Below, one piece after another: positions 1 to 8,990 of a stretch of 47,512 nucleotides of DNA. Positions within the stretch are counted from its first letter, which is position 1, and the number at the start of each line of letters is the position of its first letter. The stretch is from Desulfobulbaceae bacterium. Lineage in GTDB: Bacteria > Desulfobacterota > Desulfobulbia > Desulfobulbales > SURF-16. Location of the stretch: positions 1 to 47,512 of the forward strand of contig PKTX01000079.1 of NCBI GenBank assembly GCA_002868945.1. The letters run 5' to 3'. The position numbers were made by a program, and so were the translations under genes. Under the pieces are notes generated by a model. The model was not told the origin of the DNA. It saw nothing but the letters and a program-made list of their open reading frames with translations, and made no database searches.

Positions 1-126
1 AATTGCCATTTTGCCCGATTTCTTCGTCGCTACGAAAATAAAAATGCTCACATATCATTAATATGCTGCGCTTTTTATTTTCTATGCTTCTTGAACTCGG
101 ACAAAATATCTAATTATTCAAGATAC
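1..126. repeat. MITE-like element A1 (left end cut by window)
   Basis: Member of dispersed family A. An inverted repeat, gaaaataaaaa at 34-44 and tttttattttc at 72-82, surrounds a smaller catat/atatg palindrome. The right end, aaaatatctaattattcaag at about 103-122, is the family terminal sequence and is also seen at 2691, 18337, 20104 and 45281. The left terminus lies outside the window. No coding potential is seen. Confidence 0.75.
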
Positions 127-148
127 CCTAAAGGGACCGGCTGACCAA

Positions 149-463
149 TCAAACAATTGGCGGGCCCATATTGCGCAGAGTCTCCAGGGCCTCGGACAGA
201 TCCTGCCAACCGGTGACCGAGTAAGAAACGGACGGCACACCGGCAAAAGGCTTATAGCGCTCCAGGAGATAATCATGGGCCGCGGCCAGGTCGCCGCCCT
301 CAACACGGTAGATGGTCAGGGCCTGCAGCCCCTTCTTATCCCTGATGCGGAAATAAGGACCGGCTTTACCGATATGGGCAGGGAGAGCGGCAAAATTTCG
401 GTAAATCTTTGCCACCTCTTTAATGTCTTTTAACTGGCAGGAAAGTTGACCGATCAGGACCAT
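149..463 (-). CDS. small conserved-looking hypothetical protein (104 aa)
   Basis: I do not recognise a named family. The start at 463 (ATG, product beginning MVLIGQLSCQ) is preceded by a purine-rich ggaaaagatt. The open frame extends about 50 codons further upstream, but that part is Cys/Arg-rich and has no good ribosome site. The protein is soluble, with mixed alpha/beta character and no signal peptide or membrane segment. It has a GPYFRIRDKKGLQALTIYRV stretch and ends in NMGPPIV. It lies downstream of the exoribonuclease on the same strand, separated by about 200 bp, and ends beside repeat A1. Its frame and codon use look real; function is unknown. Confidence 0.6.
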   Translation of the reverse strand: MVLIGQLSCQLKDIKEVAKIYRNFAALPAHIGKAGPYFRIRDKKGLQALTIYRVEGGDLAAAHDYLLERYKPFAGVPSVSYSVTGWQDLSEALETLRNMGPPIV

Positions 464-670
464 AATCTTTTCCGGGAGAGTTGGCCGCCATTCCCCACAA
501 CGATCCTGGCGACACACCGCAACGGCCCGGGACGCGAGAAAGGTACCGCAGCGAACCAGGGGCTGGCCGACCTTCCGGCAGAGGCTTGTCAGAAAGGCGG
601 CCCAGATCCTGGTCAAGGATGTTGGCTACCTCATCAATTTATAACAGGCCCCCGGCACTTTCAATCATTT

Positions 671-2656
671 CTACCACTCCAACCGGAAACTGTTATCCAG
701 GGCGCTGACCTTGGCCAGCTTCACCTGGACCATGTCACCCGCCTCCACCCGGACGCCCGGGTTCAGGGGCAGATCACCCTCCAAGAGAATATCGGTGAGC
801 ACCACCTGAATGCGCCGGGCCTGAACATCAAGGACCAGGGCCGGCATGCTGCGGCCGACACCGACGCCCTCCTCAAGATAGCGCAAGAGCCAGTAACGGT
901 GGCGCTGACTGCGCACCCGATTAGCCCGGGCCAGGCCGTGCATGATATTGCCGACAAAACCCTTACAATCCTTTTCTGTAAAGGGGGTGCCCTGCCGGCT
1001 GATAATGCCGGCCAGCTGATGCTGCATGACCAGGTCGAGAAAACGGCGGATGGGCGAGGTCACCGTGGTGTAACAATCAGCACCGACGCCGCTGTGCGAC
1101 TTGGCGGTGGTCGATAACTGACCGCGGGACAGACAACGGCGCTGGCGGAAGTTGAGAAAGAGATCGCGCTGTAATCCCTCAAAGAGGCGCTGGCGGGGCG
1201 GATCCTGGCTTCGATAGATACCGGGCTCCATGCGGCTTGAGACATACCGGGCGCCAATGACATTGGCCAGCACCATGAATTCGGCCACCAAGGTGCGTGA
1301 GGGGCTGTCCGAATCTGCCAGGCTCACCTCGATCTGCTGACCCACTCGGATATTGACATCCGGCACCGGCATGACCACGGCGCCGGCCGCAACCCGCTGT
1401 TCCAGGAGTTTCCGACCCAACTCGGTGAGGATGGTCACCTCCTCGTCACTCTTTGTTGCAGCCATCTGCAGGGCCCCGTCATAGCTCAGACGGCGCTTGA
1501 CATTGACCACACTGCGGACAATGCGGGAATGGACAACCTCGCCGGCCGGGGTGAGCTCTACCAGGGTGGAGAGGGCCGGCCGGTCAACACCGGCAATCAG
1601 GCTACAGCTGTTTTCCGACAGGCTGTGGGGCAGCATGGCAATCTGCTGATCCGCCATATAAACAGAGGTGGCCCGCTCCCTGGCCGTATCAAAGAGGAGA
1701 TCGCCGGGCCGCACATAGTGGCTGACATCGGCAATATGAATACCCACCAGAAAATTGTCCCCCTTCTTCTCGACATGGAGGGCATCATCAAGATCGCGGG
1801 TGGAGGGCGCATCAATAGTGAGCAGGGGACAATCACGCAGATCGAGCCGATTCTCGTCAAAAAATTCACTCCGCTTCTCCTGCACGGCCATGGCCGCGGC
1901 CTCTTCCTCCTCGGAAAAATTCACCGGCAGGTCCGATTTCAGCAGGATGATGTTTTCGTCCTGCTGCCAGATGCCGGCCCGGATCAGAATGAAATAGGGA
2001 TCATGGAGACGGCTGAGGTTGGCCTGCTTGAGAAGCTCACGGGTGGTGGCTGCCTCCCTGGCCTCATTGCCGTGCAGATAAAAATCAGCCACCATCTCCA
2101 AACAGAGTTGCCGTTCCGGCCACTGATAGTCGGCAGCACCGTCATAGATGGCCCGCAACCCCCTGGCCCCCTCTTTGAGCAGCTCCTGCTTCTCCTGCTC
2201 CTTGCGGGCCATGATCTGCAGCTGCTCCACCACCTCATGGGAATGAACGAGAACCTGACCTTCCCGATATTTGAAGAAAAATTTATCGACAAAGACGCAG
2301 CGCAGAAAGGCGGCGACATGATCGTCCGTGGCTGCATCGGCAAAGGCAAGTTCCGCAAGAAAACGGGCGTCAAAGGCATCTTGCTCCTCGGCCACGGCCA
2401 GCTCCCAGATGTCGGCCAGATTAATGGGCTCCATCATGGCCTGCCGGCGCACATCAGTATCCTGGAGCAGTGCCATGGCATCCTCGCGGCTGCTGGCGGC
2501 AAACTTTCTCTCCGAGGCATGGACAACGCGGCCTAGGGGTAGTTTCATCTCCCGGCCATTCTGGTTGACAACCCGAAGACGCTTACCCTCTTCACCCTGG
2601 ACCAGGGCACAAAAAAACTTCCCCTGTTCAACATATTCAACAATCTTGCCCTGCAC
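671..2656 (-). CDS. RNB-domain exoribonuclease (RNase II/R family)
   Basis: 3'-5' processive hydrolytic exoribonuclease acting on RNA in the cytoplasm. The 661-residue protein has the RNB catalytic signature around residues 276-292, TIDAPSTRDLDDALHV. The acidic cluster D282, D288, D290 and D291 corresponds to the Mg-binding active site. It is followed by GIHIADVSHYV (305-315) and the SLSENSCSLIAG stretch (345-356). A C-terminal S1-like barrel is suggested at about 595-661. The N-terminal third is poorly conserved and lacks an obvious cold-shock pair, so this is neither canonical E. coli Rnb nor Rnr but a family member. The chosen start is GTG at 2656. The gene is divergent from era across about 180 bp that contains a solo repeat-A end. 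It may be rnr or rnb, so I leave the symbol blank. Confidence 0.9.
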   Translation of the reverse strand: MQGKIVEYVEQGKFFCALVQGEEGKRLRVVNQNGREMKLPLGRVVHASERKFAASSREDAMALLQDTDVRRQAMMEPINLADIWELAVAEEQDAFDARFLAELAFADAATDDHVAAFLRCVFVDKFFFKYREGQVLVHSHEVVEQLQIMARKEQEKQELLKEGARGLRAIYDGAADYQWPERQLCLEMVADFYLHGNEAREAATTRELLKQANLSRLHDPYFILIRAGIWQQDENIILLKSDLPVNFSEEEEAAAMAVQEKRSEFFDENRLDLRDCPLLTIDAPSTRDLDDALHVEKKGDNFLVGIHIADVSHYVRPGDLLFDTARERATSVYMADQQIAMLPHSLSENSCSLIAGVDRPALSTLVELTPAGEVVHSRIVRSVVNVKRRLSYDGALQMAATKSDEEVTILTELGRKLLEQRVAAGAVVMPVPDVNIRVGQQIEVSLADSDSPSRTLVAEFMVLANVIGARYVSSRMEPGIYRSQDPPRQRLFEGLQRDLFLNFRQRRCLSRGQLSTTAKSHSGVGADCYTTVTSPIRRFLDLVMQHQLAGIISRQGTPFTEKDCKGFVGNIMHGLARANRVRSQRHRYWLLRYLEEGVGVGRSMPALVLDVQARRIQVVLTDILLEGDLPLNPGVRVEAGDMVQVKLAKVSALDNSFRLEW

Positions 2657-2690
2657 CGTTTATCCATTCCCCTGTCGCGGTTAGTAATAA

Positions 2691-2711
2691 GGATATCTCA
2701 TTATTCAAGAT
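2691..2711 (+). repeat. solo terminal end of repeat family A (A2)
   Basis: The sequence ggatatctcattattcaaga matches the right terminal sequence of the family A elements at 103-126 and 20104-20124. Only one end is present, with no internal palindrome. It lies between the divergent exoribonuclease and era genes and could be a relic of a deleted element. Confidence 0.55.
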
Positions 2712-2834
2712 GGCCATACATCAGTCCGCCAAGCAGCCATCGTCCGCTTGCGGGACATGTCGACAAATGGTAACTTGACGGGAGAACTCTCCGATGTACC
2801 AACTATCTCCCCCTTTGTCACTGTGAATCCAACT

Positions 2835-3728
2835 ATGAACACCCTCCATGATGAGATCCGAACCGGTGTGGTTGCCCTGGTGGGCCCGCCCAATGTCGGC
2901 AAATCCACCCTGCTCAACACCCTCCTGGGCCAGAAGATCTCCATTGTCTCGCCCAAGGCCCAGACCACCCGTAATCGCATCATGGGCATTGTCAACGGCG
3001 ACAACTATCAAATCGTCCTGCTTGACACCCCCGGCATCCATCAGGCCGATTCCCCCCTCAACAAGGAGATGGTCAAGATTGCCCTGGACTCACTGCATGA
3101 CGTGGATATCATCATCTTTATGATTGATGTCACCTATCCTCTGCCGGACAAACTCACCAATGCCAGGGAGGTTCTCAAGAATACCGATAAGCCCATCATT
3201 CTGCTGATCAACAAAATCGACAAGGTTGACAAGGAGACCCTCTTCCCCATCCTGGAGACCTACGACGCCCTCTTTCCCTTCCAGGCCATGGTGCCGATCT
3301 CCGCCCTCAAGGCCAACGGCTGCGATCGGCTCCTGGAGGAACTGCTGCCCCTGTTACCCGTTCGGCCGCGCCTCTATCCCGAGGATATCCCCACCGATGT
3401 TACGGAACGGTTCATTGTCGGCGAGCTGATTCGTGAAAAGATTTTTCATCTCACCCACCAGGAGATTCCTTATTCCACGGCCGTGGTTATCGATAGCTTC
3501 CGGGAAGAAAAAGAGAGGGTGATGATCCACGCCACTATTCAGCTGGAACGCAGCTCACAAAAGGGGATCATCATCGGCAAACAGGGCAAGATGCTGGCCC
3601 GTATCGGCAGAGAGGCCAGAAAGGATATCGAAGAGTTGCTCGACACCAGGGTGGTGCTGAAGCTGTGGGTCAAGGTGGTAAAAGATTGGTCCAGGAACAT
3701 GCGCTCCCTGCACGAGCTCGGCTTTTAA
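2835..3728 (+). CDS. era: GTPase Era
   Basis: Ribosome-associated GTPase needed for 16S rRNA maturation and 30S assembly. From the ATG at 2835 the protein is 297 aa, the usual Era length. It carries G1 GPPNVGKS (17-24), G3 DTPG (64-67) and G4 NKID (126-129), then a C-terminal KH domain with GKQGKMLARIGREARKDIEE. Open frame continues upstream to TTG 2748 and ATG 2757, which would add 26-29 residues, but those residues are not Era-like. No start has a strong Shine-Dalgarno sequence, so the start is the uncertain part. Era and YbeY (at 42.3 kb) act in the same rRNA maturation pathway but are not adjacent here. Confidence 0.95.
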   Translation: MNTLHDEIRTGVVALVGPPNVGKSTLLNTLLGQKISIVSPKAQTTRNRIMGIVNGDNYQIVLLDTPGIHQADSPLNKEMVKIALDSLHDVDIIIFMIDVTYPLPDKLTNAREVLKNTDKPIILLINKIDKVDKETLFPILETYDALFPFQAMVPISALKANGCDRLLEELLPLLPVRPRLYPEDIPTDVTERFIVGELIREKIFHLTHQEIPYSTAVVIDSFREEKERVMIHATIQLERSSQKGIIIGKQGKMLARIGREARKDIEELLDTRVVLKLWVKVVKDWSRNMRSLHELGF

Positions 3729-3799
3729 CACTGATCAACCGCCCAGGCAGGTGCAGCGGCCGCCACCAAGAGAGGCAGCCGGCCGCGACATAATGCGTC

Positions 3800-4177
3800 C
3801 TACAAAAGGTTGAGGCGCGCCTCCACCAGGCGCTGAATCTTCTCCTGGTCAGGTGGGGCAATATCCTTAAACTGGCAGCCGGCCGAGATCAGATCGAGAA
3901 AATTCTCGTCCACCACCCAGCGCACCTCCATGCTCACCTCCTTGATATCGTGAAGCTCGGCCAGACCATTCAGGCCCATGAGGACCAGATAATCGCCCGG
4001 CTTGACCTGCTTGGCCCCCTGCCGGCGCTGACAGAACTGCAGGCCACCGGTGCTGATGTTGAGGACATCGACAAAAAAAGGCTCTCCGCCGCTGCCGTTA
4101 ATGGCTGCGGCAATCTTTTCGCCGTCATTAAAGTAGGTGCGCGGTGCACTTCTTTTCTCGTCAAATGAAGATGCCAT
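3800..4177 (-). CDS. PilZ-domain protein (c-di-GMP binding)
   Basis: Single-domain PilZ protein of 125 aa. Both halves of the c-di-GMP signature are intact: RxxxR as RSAPR (residues 9-13) and [DN]xSxxG as NISTGG. From family knowledge it should bind c-di-GMP and relay it to a partner; the partner cannot be told from sequence. The start at 4177 is chosen because gggagag sits just upstream; the frame also runs back to 4342 without a ribosome site. It has no membrane segment. It is divergent from the CsgD/VpsT-like regulator at 4659, which itself carries a c-di-GMP-type motif, so the two may belong to one signalling context. Confidence 0.9.
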   Translation of the reverse strand: MASSFDEKRSAPRTYFNDGEKIAAAINGSGGEPFFVDVLNISTGGLQFCQRRQGAKQVKPGDYLVLMGLNGLAELHDIKEVSMEVRWVVDENFLDLISAGCQFKDIAPPDQEKIQRLVEARLNLL

Positions 4178-4335
4178 AATTCTCTCCCTTTTTGATGACA
4201 ACCTCATTTGTATCAGAGAAAAAAGTTCGCTGGCAAGAAGATAGTTGCCGGCACCGCGCAGCAAAGCGCCTTCATTTGTTGTTTCAGGTCTCTTTCTCGC
4301 CTTCATCTTCCAGGCCCCCAGACCGCCCCGGAAAC

Positions 4336-4364
4336 TTGACAACCTTCTTTTCTTTTTTCATGAT
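4336..4364 (+). promoter_or_regulatory. sigma-70-type promoter upstream of the LuxR regulator
   Basis: TTGACA at 4336-4341, a 17-bp spacer, then CATGAT at 4359-4364: a consensus -35 and a one-mismatch -10. Transcription would start near 4371, immediately before repeat B1, so the element would form most of the leader of the regulator mRNA. The assignment rests on sequence alone. Confidence 0.55.
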
Positions 4365-4383
4365 TAGATGTTAACCTAGTATC

Positions 4384-4566
4384 TGTTCAGAAATAGGTAA
4401 TTTCGTTCGAGATAAAGGAGTGCGAAAAAATAAGCATTGGTATCTATGCGATATCGGAGTCTCCACTTCGTTTCGCCTACCTCCGAGCATTATTTTTTTC
4501 GCCTGACGCCGAGATCGGGCCGGTAAGCGAGTTTACGAGACTCCGAGAGGACCATTTCTGGACAAG
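4384..4566. repeat. MITE-like element B1
   Basis: About 183 bp with imperfect terminal inverted repeats: tgttcagaaataggt (4384-4398) against the complement of accatttctggacaag (4551-4566). Subterminal sequences gtgcgaaaaaataagc and gcattatttttttcgcc are also inverted. It holds two copies of the ggtaagcgag...cgagactccg cassette in opposite orientation (about 4455-4484 reverse, 4522-4546 forward). A second family member is at the window end (47415-47512). No transposase is present. Confidence 0.75.
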
Positions 4567-4658
4567 CACCAACCTAACAGGTGAATAAACATAAGCGTCA
4601 AAATGCTACAACACAGAGGGGGCAGTGTGGTGGCGATATCTTTATAAGCGTGCATGTT

Positions 4659-5312
4659 ATGAAAGATACTCGCATTCATATAGTCAGCAAGTCTTCCTGC
4701 CAGCAAACCCTTTTATCAAACTTCCTGGCAGACCACACCGGCCTGATCTGCAACCACATAGCGGAAAACGAGTGGCCACCCTATATCAGCAAGGAAGACA
4801 ATCATGGTGCCATCATACTCTGGGACTGCCTCAATGTGGAGCTGGATCGCCTTGAGCCGAAACTTTGCCAGTCCCTCTATCCCCTTATTGACCATTTCAA
4901 CTTCGTACTCTACAACGTCACCCCGGCCCACAAGAATAGCCATAGCACCTTTACGGAATGGGTCTATGGAGTATTCTACGAAAACGACCCGCCTGACCTC
5001 ATACTGAAAGGCATTAGGGCCATCGGCCAAGGTGAAATCTGGCTATCCCGATCAACCCTGAGCCAGATCTTTTTGACGAAAAAGGCTCGCCTCACGAATC
5101 ACATCCCCAACACTCCCGGCCTGACCCGGCGTGAAAAGGATATTCTACGCCAGTTGTCGTCCGGCGCCAGCAACAAAGACATTGCTGCCAGCCTCTTTGT
5201 CAGCCAATACACCGTCAAGACCCATCTCTACAATATCTTTAAAAAAATCGGCGTGACCACCCGTGGCCAGGCCAGCAACTGGGCCTCGAAGCATTACCAC
5301 GTTCTCATGTAA
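4659..5312 (+). CDS. CsgD/VpsT-type LuxR-family transcriptional regulator
   Basis: DNA-binding regulator of 217 aa from the ATG at 4659; the frame is open back to a GTG at 4581 and neither start has a strong ribosome site. Residues about 1-140 resemble the atypical, non-phosphorylated receiver of CsgD and VpsT, including VYGVFYENDPPDLILKGI. This is followed by IWLSR, where W128-R131 fits the W[FLM][TS]R motif by which VpsT binds c-di-GMP. Residues 154-210 are a LuxR HTH (LTRREKDILRQLSSGASNKD). By family analogy it controls biofilm or surface genes in response to c-di-GMP. It lies immediately upstream of and codirectional with the 5569-17417 cluster, its likely target. A promoter and repeat B1 lie upstream. 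Confidence 0.85.
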   Translation: MKDTRIHIVSKSSCQQTLLSNFLADHTGLICNHIAENEWPPYISKEDNHGAIILWDCLNVELDRLEPKLCQSLYPLIDHFNFVLYNVTPAHKNSHSTFTEWVYGVFYENDPPDLILKGIRAIGQGEIWLSRSTLSQIFLTKKARLTNHIPNTPGLTRREKDILRQLSSGASNKDIAASLFVSQYTVKTHLYNIFKKIGVTTRGQASNWASKHYHVLM

Positions 5313-5385
5313 AGGTATGAGGCCATCTCCTTCTCTCAGAGCTTGATGGCGCATACCGCGCCCTCCGTCCCTACTACCCAAAAGA

Positions 5386-5406
5386 GGCGAATATACGCTA
5401 TTCGCC
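5386..5406 (+). terminator. possible terminator after the LuxR regulator
   Basis: Perfect 7-bp stem ggcgaat/attcgcc with a 7-nt loop, followed about 12 nt later by a T-rich tract (cttcttctcttttttt). The distance to the T-run makes this an imperfect intrinsic terminator. If active it would separate the regulator from the subtilase gene. Confidence 0.4.
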
Positions 5407-5568
5407 GTATTGTCTTCTTCTCTTTTTTTGCCAAAAATTAACAGAGGGGGAACAGCGTAGGCCTTTTTTTGGCCAGGCCGGCAGTTGTCCAGCGCTTGTG
5501 CCATGAAAGATGGTCCGCATTCCATTATGTTGCCGCAGGTCGAATGGCTACCAGGGAGAGGAAGAAGC

Positions 5569-6906
5569 GTGAAGCCGCATTTAATTGTCAAAACGCACGA
5601 ACCGGTAGCGGCCATGGCCAAGGTGCCATACTGGGGGGAGGCAATCGGTGCCCCGGATCAGCTCCCGTCGCTCTTCATGCCGGCCCTTGACAAGATTCTG
5701 GCCCACTATCGACTCCCCTTAAGAATGAGTCATGAATATCCACGGGCGCGGCCGGCTCAGCCCTGGTCACCCGGCGAGATACGCCAGGGCCTCAATCGTA
5801 TTTACCGTTTTATCCTTCAGGGCAAAGGCACCATTCCCGACAAGATGGTGCGCCAGATCCGCCTTCTGCCGGAGGTCCGTTACGTCCGCCTTGGCGATAT
5901 TGCGGTCACTGACCTGCCGCGCAGCCACAGCATCGCAAGAGACGATTACACCGAACAGCAAAGCAGATCCACTGACCGCCAATCACGACAGGCCATTGGT
6001 CTTGATCAGGCCCACCTCATGACCAAAGGAAGCAGCAGGGTCACCGTGGCCGTCCTTGATACCGGCGTCGATCTCAACCATGGCGAACTGCGCCACGCCT
6101 ATCGGCCCGGCCGCGACTTTGTCAACATCATTGACGGTGCCGACCGCTTCCTCGGTGATTTTCTGGGCTACGACAGTGAACCGGCGGACCGCTATGTGGG
6201 GCACGGCACCCATGTGGCCGGCATTATCGCCGGCCGCGGCAGGGCCATGCCCCAAGGTGTTGCCCCCTCCTGCCGCATCCTGCCGGTCCGTGTCCTGGGT
6301 GCCATGCGACGCGGTGATAATACCGTGGGCGCCGGTCTGATCGACAACATCAATGTCGGACTCAAGTGGGCCATCGATGCCGGCGCCGATATCATCAATA
6401 TGAGCCTGGGGGTGCGATCGCCGGGCGGCGGTCTGCCTTACAAGGAGCTCATCGACTATGCCAGAGACAAAAATGTCACCATTGTTGCCGCCTCCGGCAA
6501 TAACGGCAGCGAGGACCTCTACTATCCCGGTGCCTACCCCTATGTCATCACGGTGGGGGCCCTGAGCCGGGACCAGTACCAAGTGGCGCCGTTTTCCACC
6601 TACGGTAACCAGGTCGACATTGTGGCACCTGGTTCGGAGATATACAGCTCCTTTCTGGATAACAGCTATGCCTTTTCCAGCGGCACCTCCCAGGCTGCCC
6701 CCTTTGTCGCCGGCGCCGTGGCCCTGTTGAAATCATACGCCCTGAAACAGGGCGCCGCCCTTGACGACAACAAGATCAAATACCTGCTCAAACACACCTC
6801 CGACAAGATGGGCCGGCCCTACAAGGATGTCAAGGGCGGTTATGGCAAGCTCAATATCGCTGATGCCCTGCAGCTCCTGAAAAGCAAGTTCAACCGGCGA
6901 GGATAA
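5569..6906 (+). CDS. subtilisin-like serine peptidase (S8)
   Basis: Subtilase of about 445 aa. The triad is intact: D164 (AVLDTGVDLNHGEL), H212 (GHGTHVAGIIAG) and S374 (SSGTSQAAPFVAGAVAL), with oxyanion N311 in ASGNNGS. Residues 1-150 resemble a propeptide-like extension rather than a Sec signal, and no N-terminal hydrophobic segment is seen, so export is not obvious. The GTG at 5569 is chosen because gggagagg lies upstream; the frame runs back to 5485. It is the first gene of an eight-gene same-strand cluster, with 3 nt to the next gene. It may mature or activate other products of the cluster; this is inference. Confidence 0.92.
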   Translation: MKPHLIVKTHEPVAAMAKVPYWGEAIGAPDQLPSLFMPALDKILAHYRLPLRMSHEYPRARPAQPWSPGEIRQGLNRIYRFILQGKGTIPDKMVRQIRLLPEVRYVRLGDIAVTDLPRSHSIARDDYTEQQSRSTDRQSRQAIGLDQAHLMTKGSSRVTVAVLDTGVDLNHGELRHAYRPGRDFVNIIDGADRFLGDFLGYDSEPADRYVGHGTHVAGIIAGRGRAMPQGVAPSCRILPVRVLGAMRRGDNTVGAGLIDNINVGLKWAIDAGADIINMSLGVRSPGGGLPYKELIDYARDKNVTIVAASGNNGSEDLYYPGAYPYVITVGALSRDQYQVAPFSTYGNQVDIVAPGSEIYSSFLDNSYAFSSGTSQAAPFVAGAVALLKSYALKQGAALDDNKIKYLLKHTSDKMGRPYKDVKGGYGKLNIADALQLLKSKFNRRG

Positions 6907-6909
6907 TCT

Positions 6910-8943
6910 ATGGCGAAAAATATCAATGACATTGTTGTCCGGCTCAAAACCTTCAGGGAGAAAGAGAAGAAGCCAGATCTGCCCGATATTGACCCGGGCT
7001 TGAGCTGCGAGGAGCGCATCGCCCTGCTTAAAGAGGCCTGGCCCGTCATCTGCCGGGGCCTGCGCGGCACCAGAAAGCAGGAGATGATCTGCAAGGCTGA
7101 AGCGGCCTGGATCGCCGAACTGGCCGGCTATGAAGAACCGGATAGCGATTTCCTCGCAGCCTTTCGGAAGCAAAAGGGCGACATCCCTTACTCAACCCCT
7201 GAACTGACACAGCTCTTCGACTCATACCTTGACCATTTTCTAGCTAATCCCAACCCATCAGGATCCACGGAGGTGCCGACATTGGAAAAAATAACGAGAC
7301 CATACGGTAGGTTGTCAAATATTCCCGACCTGAAATTTCAACTCATGGAGGTTCCCGATTACCTGCGCATCATCGTGCCCTCCCAGCCCCTGGACCTGCG
7401 CATCAGCCAGGGACTGGACGCCATGGCGCTCTCCAAATATGGCCAGGTGCCCCAGGAGCCCAATCTGGCCATATACGCCACAGTCCTCAAAAAGGTCACC
7501 ATCAAGCTCAACAATATGGGTCTTGCCTACCTGGACCGGCTGCTGTTGGCCAGGTTGCCGATCTACAAAAAAATCCTCGCCGACCTGATTACCGAAAACA
7601 GCGACCTGTTGGGCGACCCCCTCGGCTTTGCCGATTCGGTGGTCCGCAAGCTGCAGGATGTCAAGCGGGCCCTTGTCGAGAAGATTGTTCTGGGGGTTAT
7701 CGACGACAACCGCATCCAGCTCAGCGAGGAGGAACTGCAGTTGCTCACCGACAATGTCGAGGCGGCCGGCCTGCCACTGGCACCGAAAACGGTTGAACCC
7801 TTTGTCATCAAGATCCACAATGCCTCCCTCCGGGAAGGGGGCCTCTCCGAGCTTGTCGAGCGCTATATCGACCGCGACGAGATCAAACAGGAAAAATTTA
7901 CCGCTGATATCAAACGGCGCATGGTCTCCCACCTCCTGGCCAGCGGCGTCAACATCACCGACGACGACAAGTTCGCCAAGGGCGGCTATGACGAATATTT
8001 CGCCCTGGCCTATAACAACGCCCTCTACAGTGCTGAAGGCACCATGTACGGCAGCCCGGCCGCCGGTGGCTGGGACTTCTCGGTGGACACCTTTGACGAA
8101 GTGGTGGACCAGGCCATCATCAGGGACAACATCCTGGCGGCCGGCTTCCTGGACTATGCCTATGAGCTGGGCGAGAAGGCCCATATCTTTCAGCTCATGG
8201 ACGTGCTCTACCTCAACTGGAACAGCGGCATTCTCGACCTGCCCCAGTCAGAGGTTACCGATACCCTTGAACGCCTCTGGCAGGACCGTGACCGGCGCGA
8301 CAGCCCCGAGGAACGGGCCATGGCCTACCGCAAGGCCCTGGGCAAGGGCAGTGCCGAGGTCCTGGAGCGGATGATCGTCAACGACCGGTTCGAGGACCTG
8401 TGGGCCACCCTGATGGAAGAGGTTGCCAACTATATCCGCAAAGCCGAGGAGATCTCCATTGTCGGCGAGGGGGCGGCGCCGGTCTCCCGCATCCCCATCT
8501 ATCAGGCCACCAAGGAATTGCAGTACAACCTGACCGAATACGGCAACGGCCGAACCAAGACCCAGGCCGCCCAGCTGCGCAGCCTGCTCGACACCTGCTT
8601 TCAGGTCCTCGATGCCCCGGAGATCATCGACTTCTACGGTTTCGGCACCCGGCGCGATCGCTGGACCGTCATCGACAGGCTCCACAAGGAACCGCCCTTT
8701 GCATCGACCCCAAACCTCCAGGCCCTGCGCACCGTGGCAGGCAAGGGCAACAAGGTCTTCCAGTGGATTGCCGACTTTAACGAGGCCAGTGTCACCGACC
8801 AGGAGTTCGAGACCTTTCTCAGGGCCGCCGAGGCCTGGATCATTTCCAGAAGCTCGGCCGTGGTAGACGAGGACGACTATTCGCTTGAGGAGGAGGAGAG
8901 TTTCGACGACTTCGAGGATGAGTTTGACGACTTCGAAGACTAA
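6910..8943 (+). CDS. large unrecognised acidic, mostly helical protein (677 aa)
   Basis: I do not recognise the family. It starts 3 nt after the subtilase stop, with gaggataatct before the ATG. It has no signal peptide and no membrane segment. Composition is charged and mainly helical with Leu-rich amphipathic stretches. A Gly/aromatic patch, GTMYGSPAAGGWDF, lies near the middle. The last 30 residues are an extreme acidic tail (EEEESFDDFEDEFDDFED), suggesting a disordered docking or Ca-binding end. Its size and position point to a structural or scaffold component of the cluster. The sequence gives no catalytic motif. Confidence 0.85.
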   Translation: MAKNINDIVVRLKTFREKEKKPDLPDIDPGLSCEERIALLKEAWPVICRGLRGTRKQEMICKAEAAWIAELAGYEEPDSDFLAAFRKQKGDIPYSTPELTQLFDSYLDHFLANPNPSGSTEVPTLEKITRPYGRLSNIPDLKFQLMEVPDYLRIIVPSQPLDLRISQGLDAMALSKYGQVPQEPNLAIYATVLKKVTIKLNNMGLAYLDRLLLARLPIYKKILADLITENSDLLGDPLGFADSVVRKLQDVKRALVEKIVLGVIDDNRIQLSEEELQLLTDNVEAAGLPLAPKTVEPFVIKIHNASLREGGLSELVERYIDRDEIKQEKFTADIKRRMVSHLLASGVNITDDDKFAKGGYDEYFALAYNNALYSAEGTMYGSPAAGGWDFSVDTFDEVVDQAIIRDNILAAGFLDYAYELGEKAHIFQLMDVLYLNWNSGILDLPQSEVTDTLERLWQDRDRRDSPEERAMAYRKALGKGSAEVLERMIVNDRFEDLWATLMEEVANYIRKAEEISIVGEGAAPVSRIPIYQATKELQYNLTEYGNGRTKTQAAQLRSLLDTCFQVLDAPEIIDFYGFGTRRDRWTVIDRLHKEPPFASTPNLQALRTVAGKGNKVFQWIADFNEASVTDQEFETFLRAAEAWIISRSSAVVDEDDYSLEEEESFDDFEDEFDDFED

Positions 8944-8990
8944 GGACGCAGCATGATTACGCACCAAAAGCGGATACGGAGGTTCTCTAG

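Noticed and set aside
464..670. Minus-strand MIESAGGLL followed by TAA and IDEVANILDQDLG, resembling a broken AAA+ Walker B region
   Set aside because: After the short match the frame turns into Pro/Gly/Arg-rich sequence with no AAA+ character; too short to call a pseudogene.
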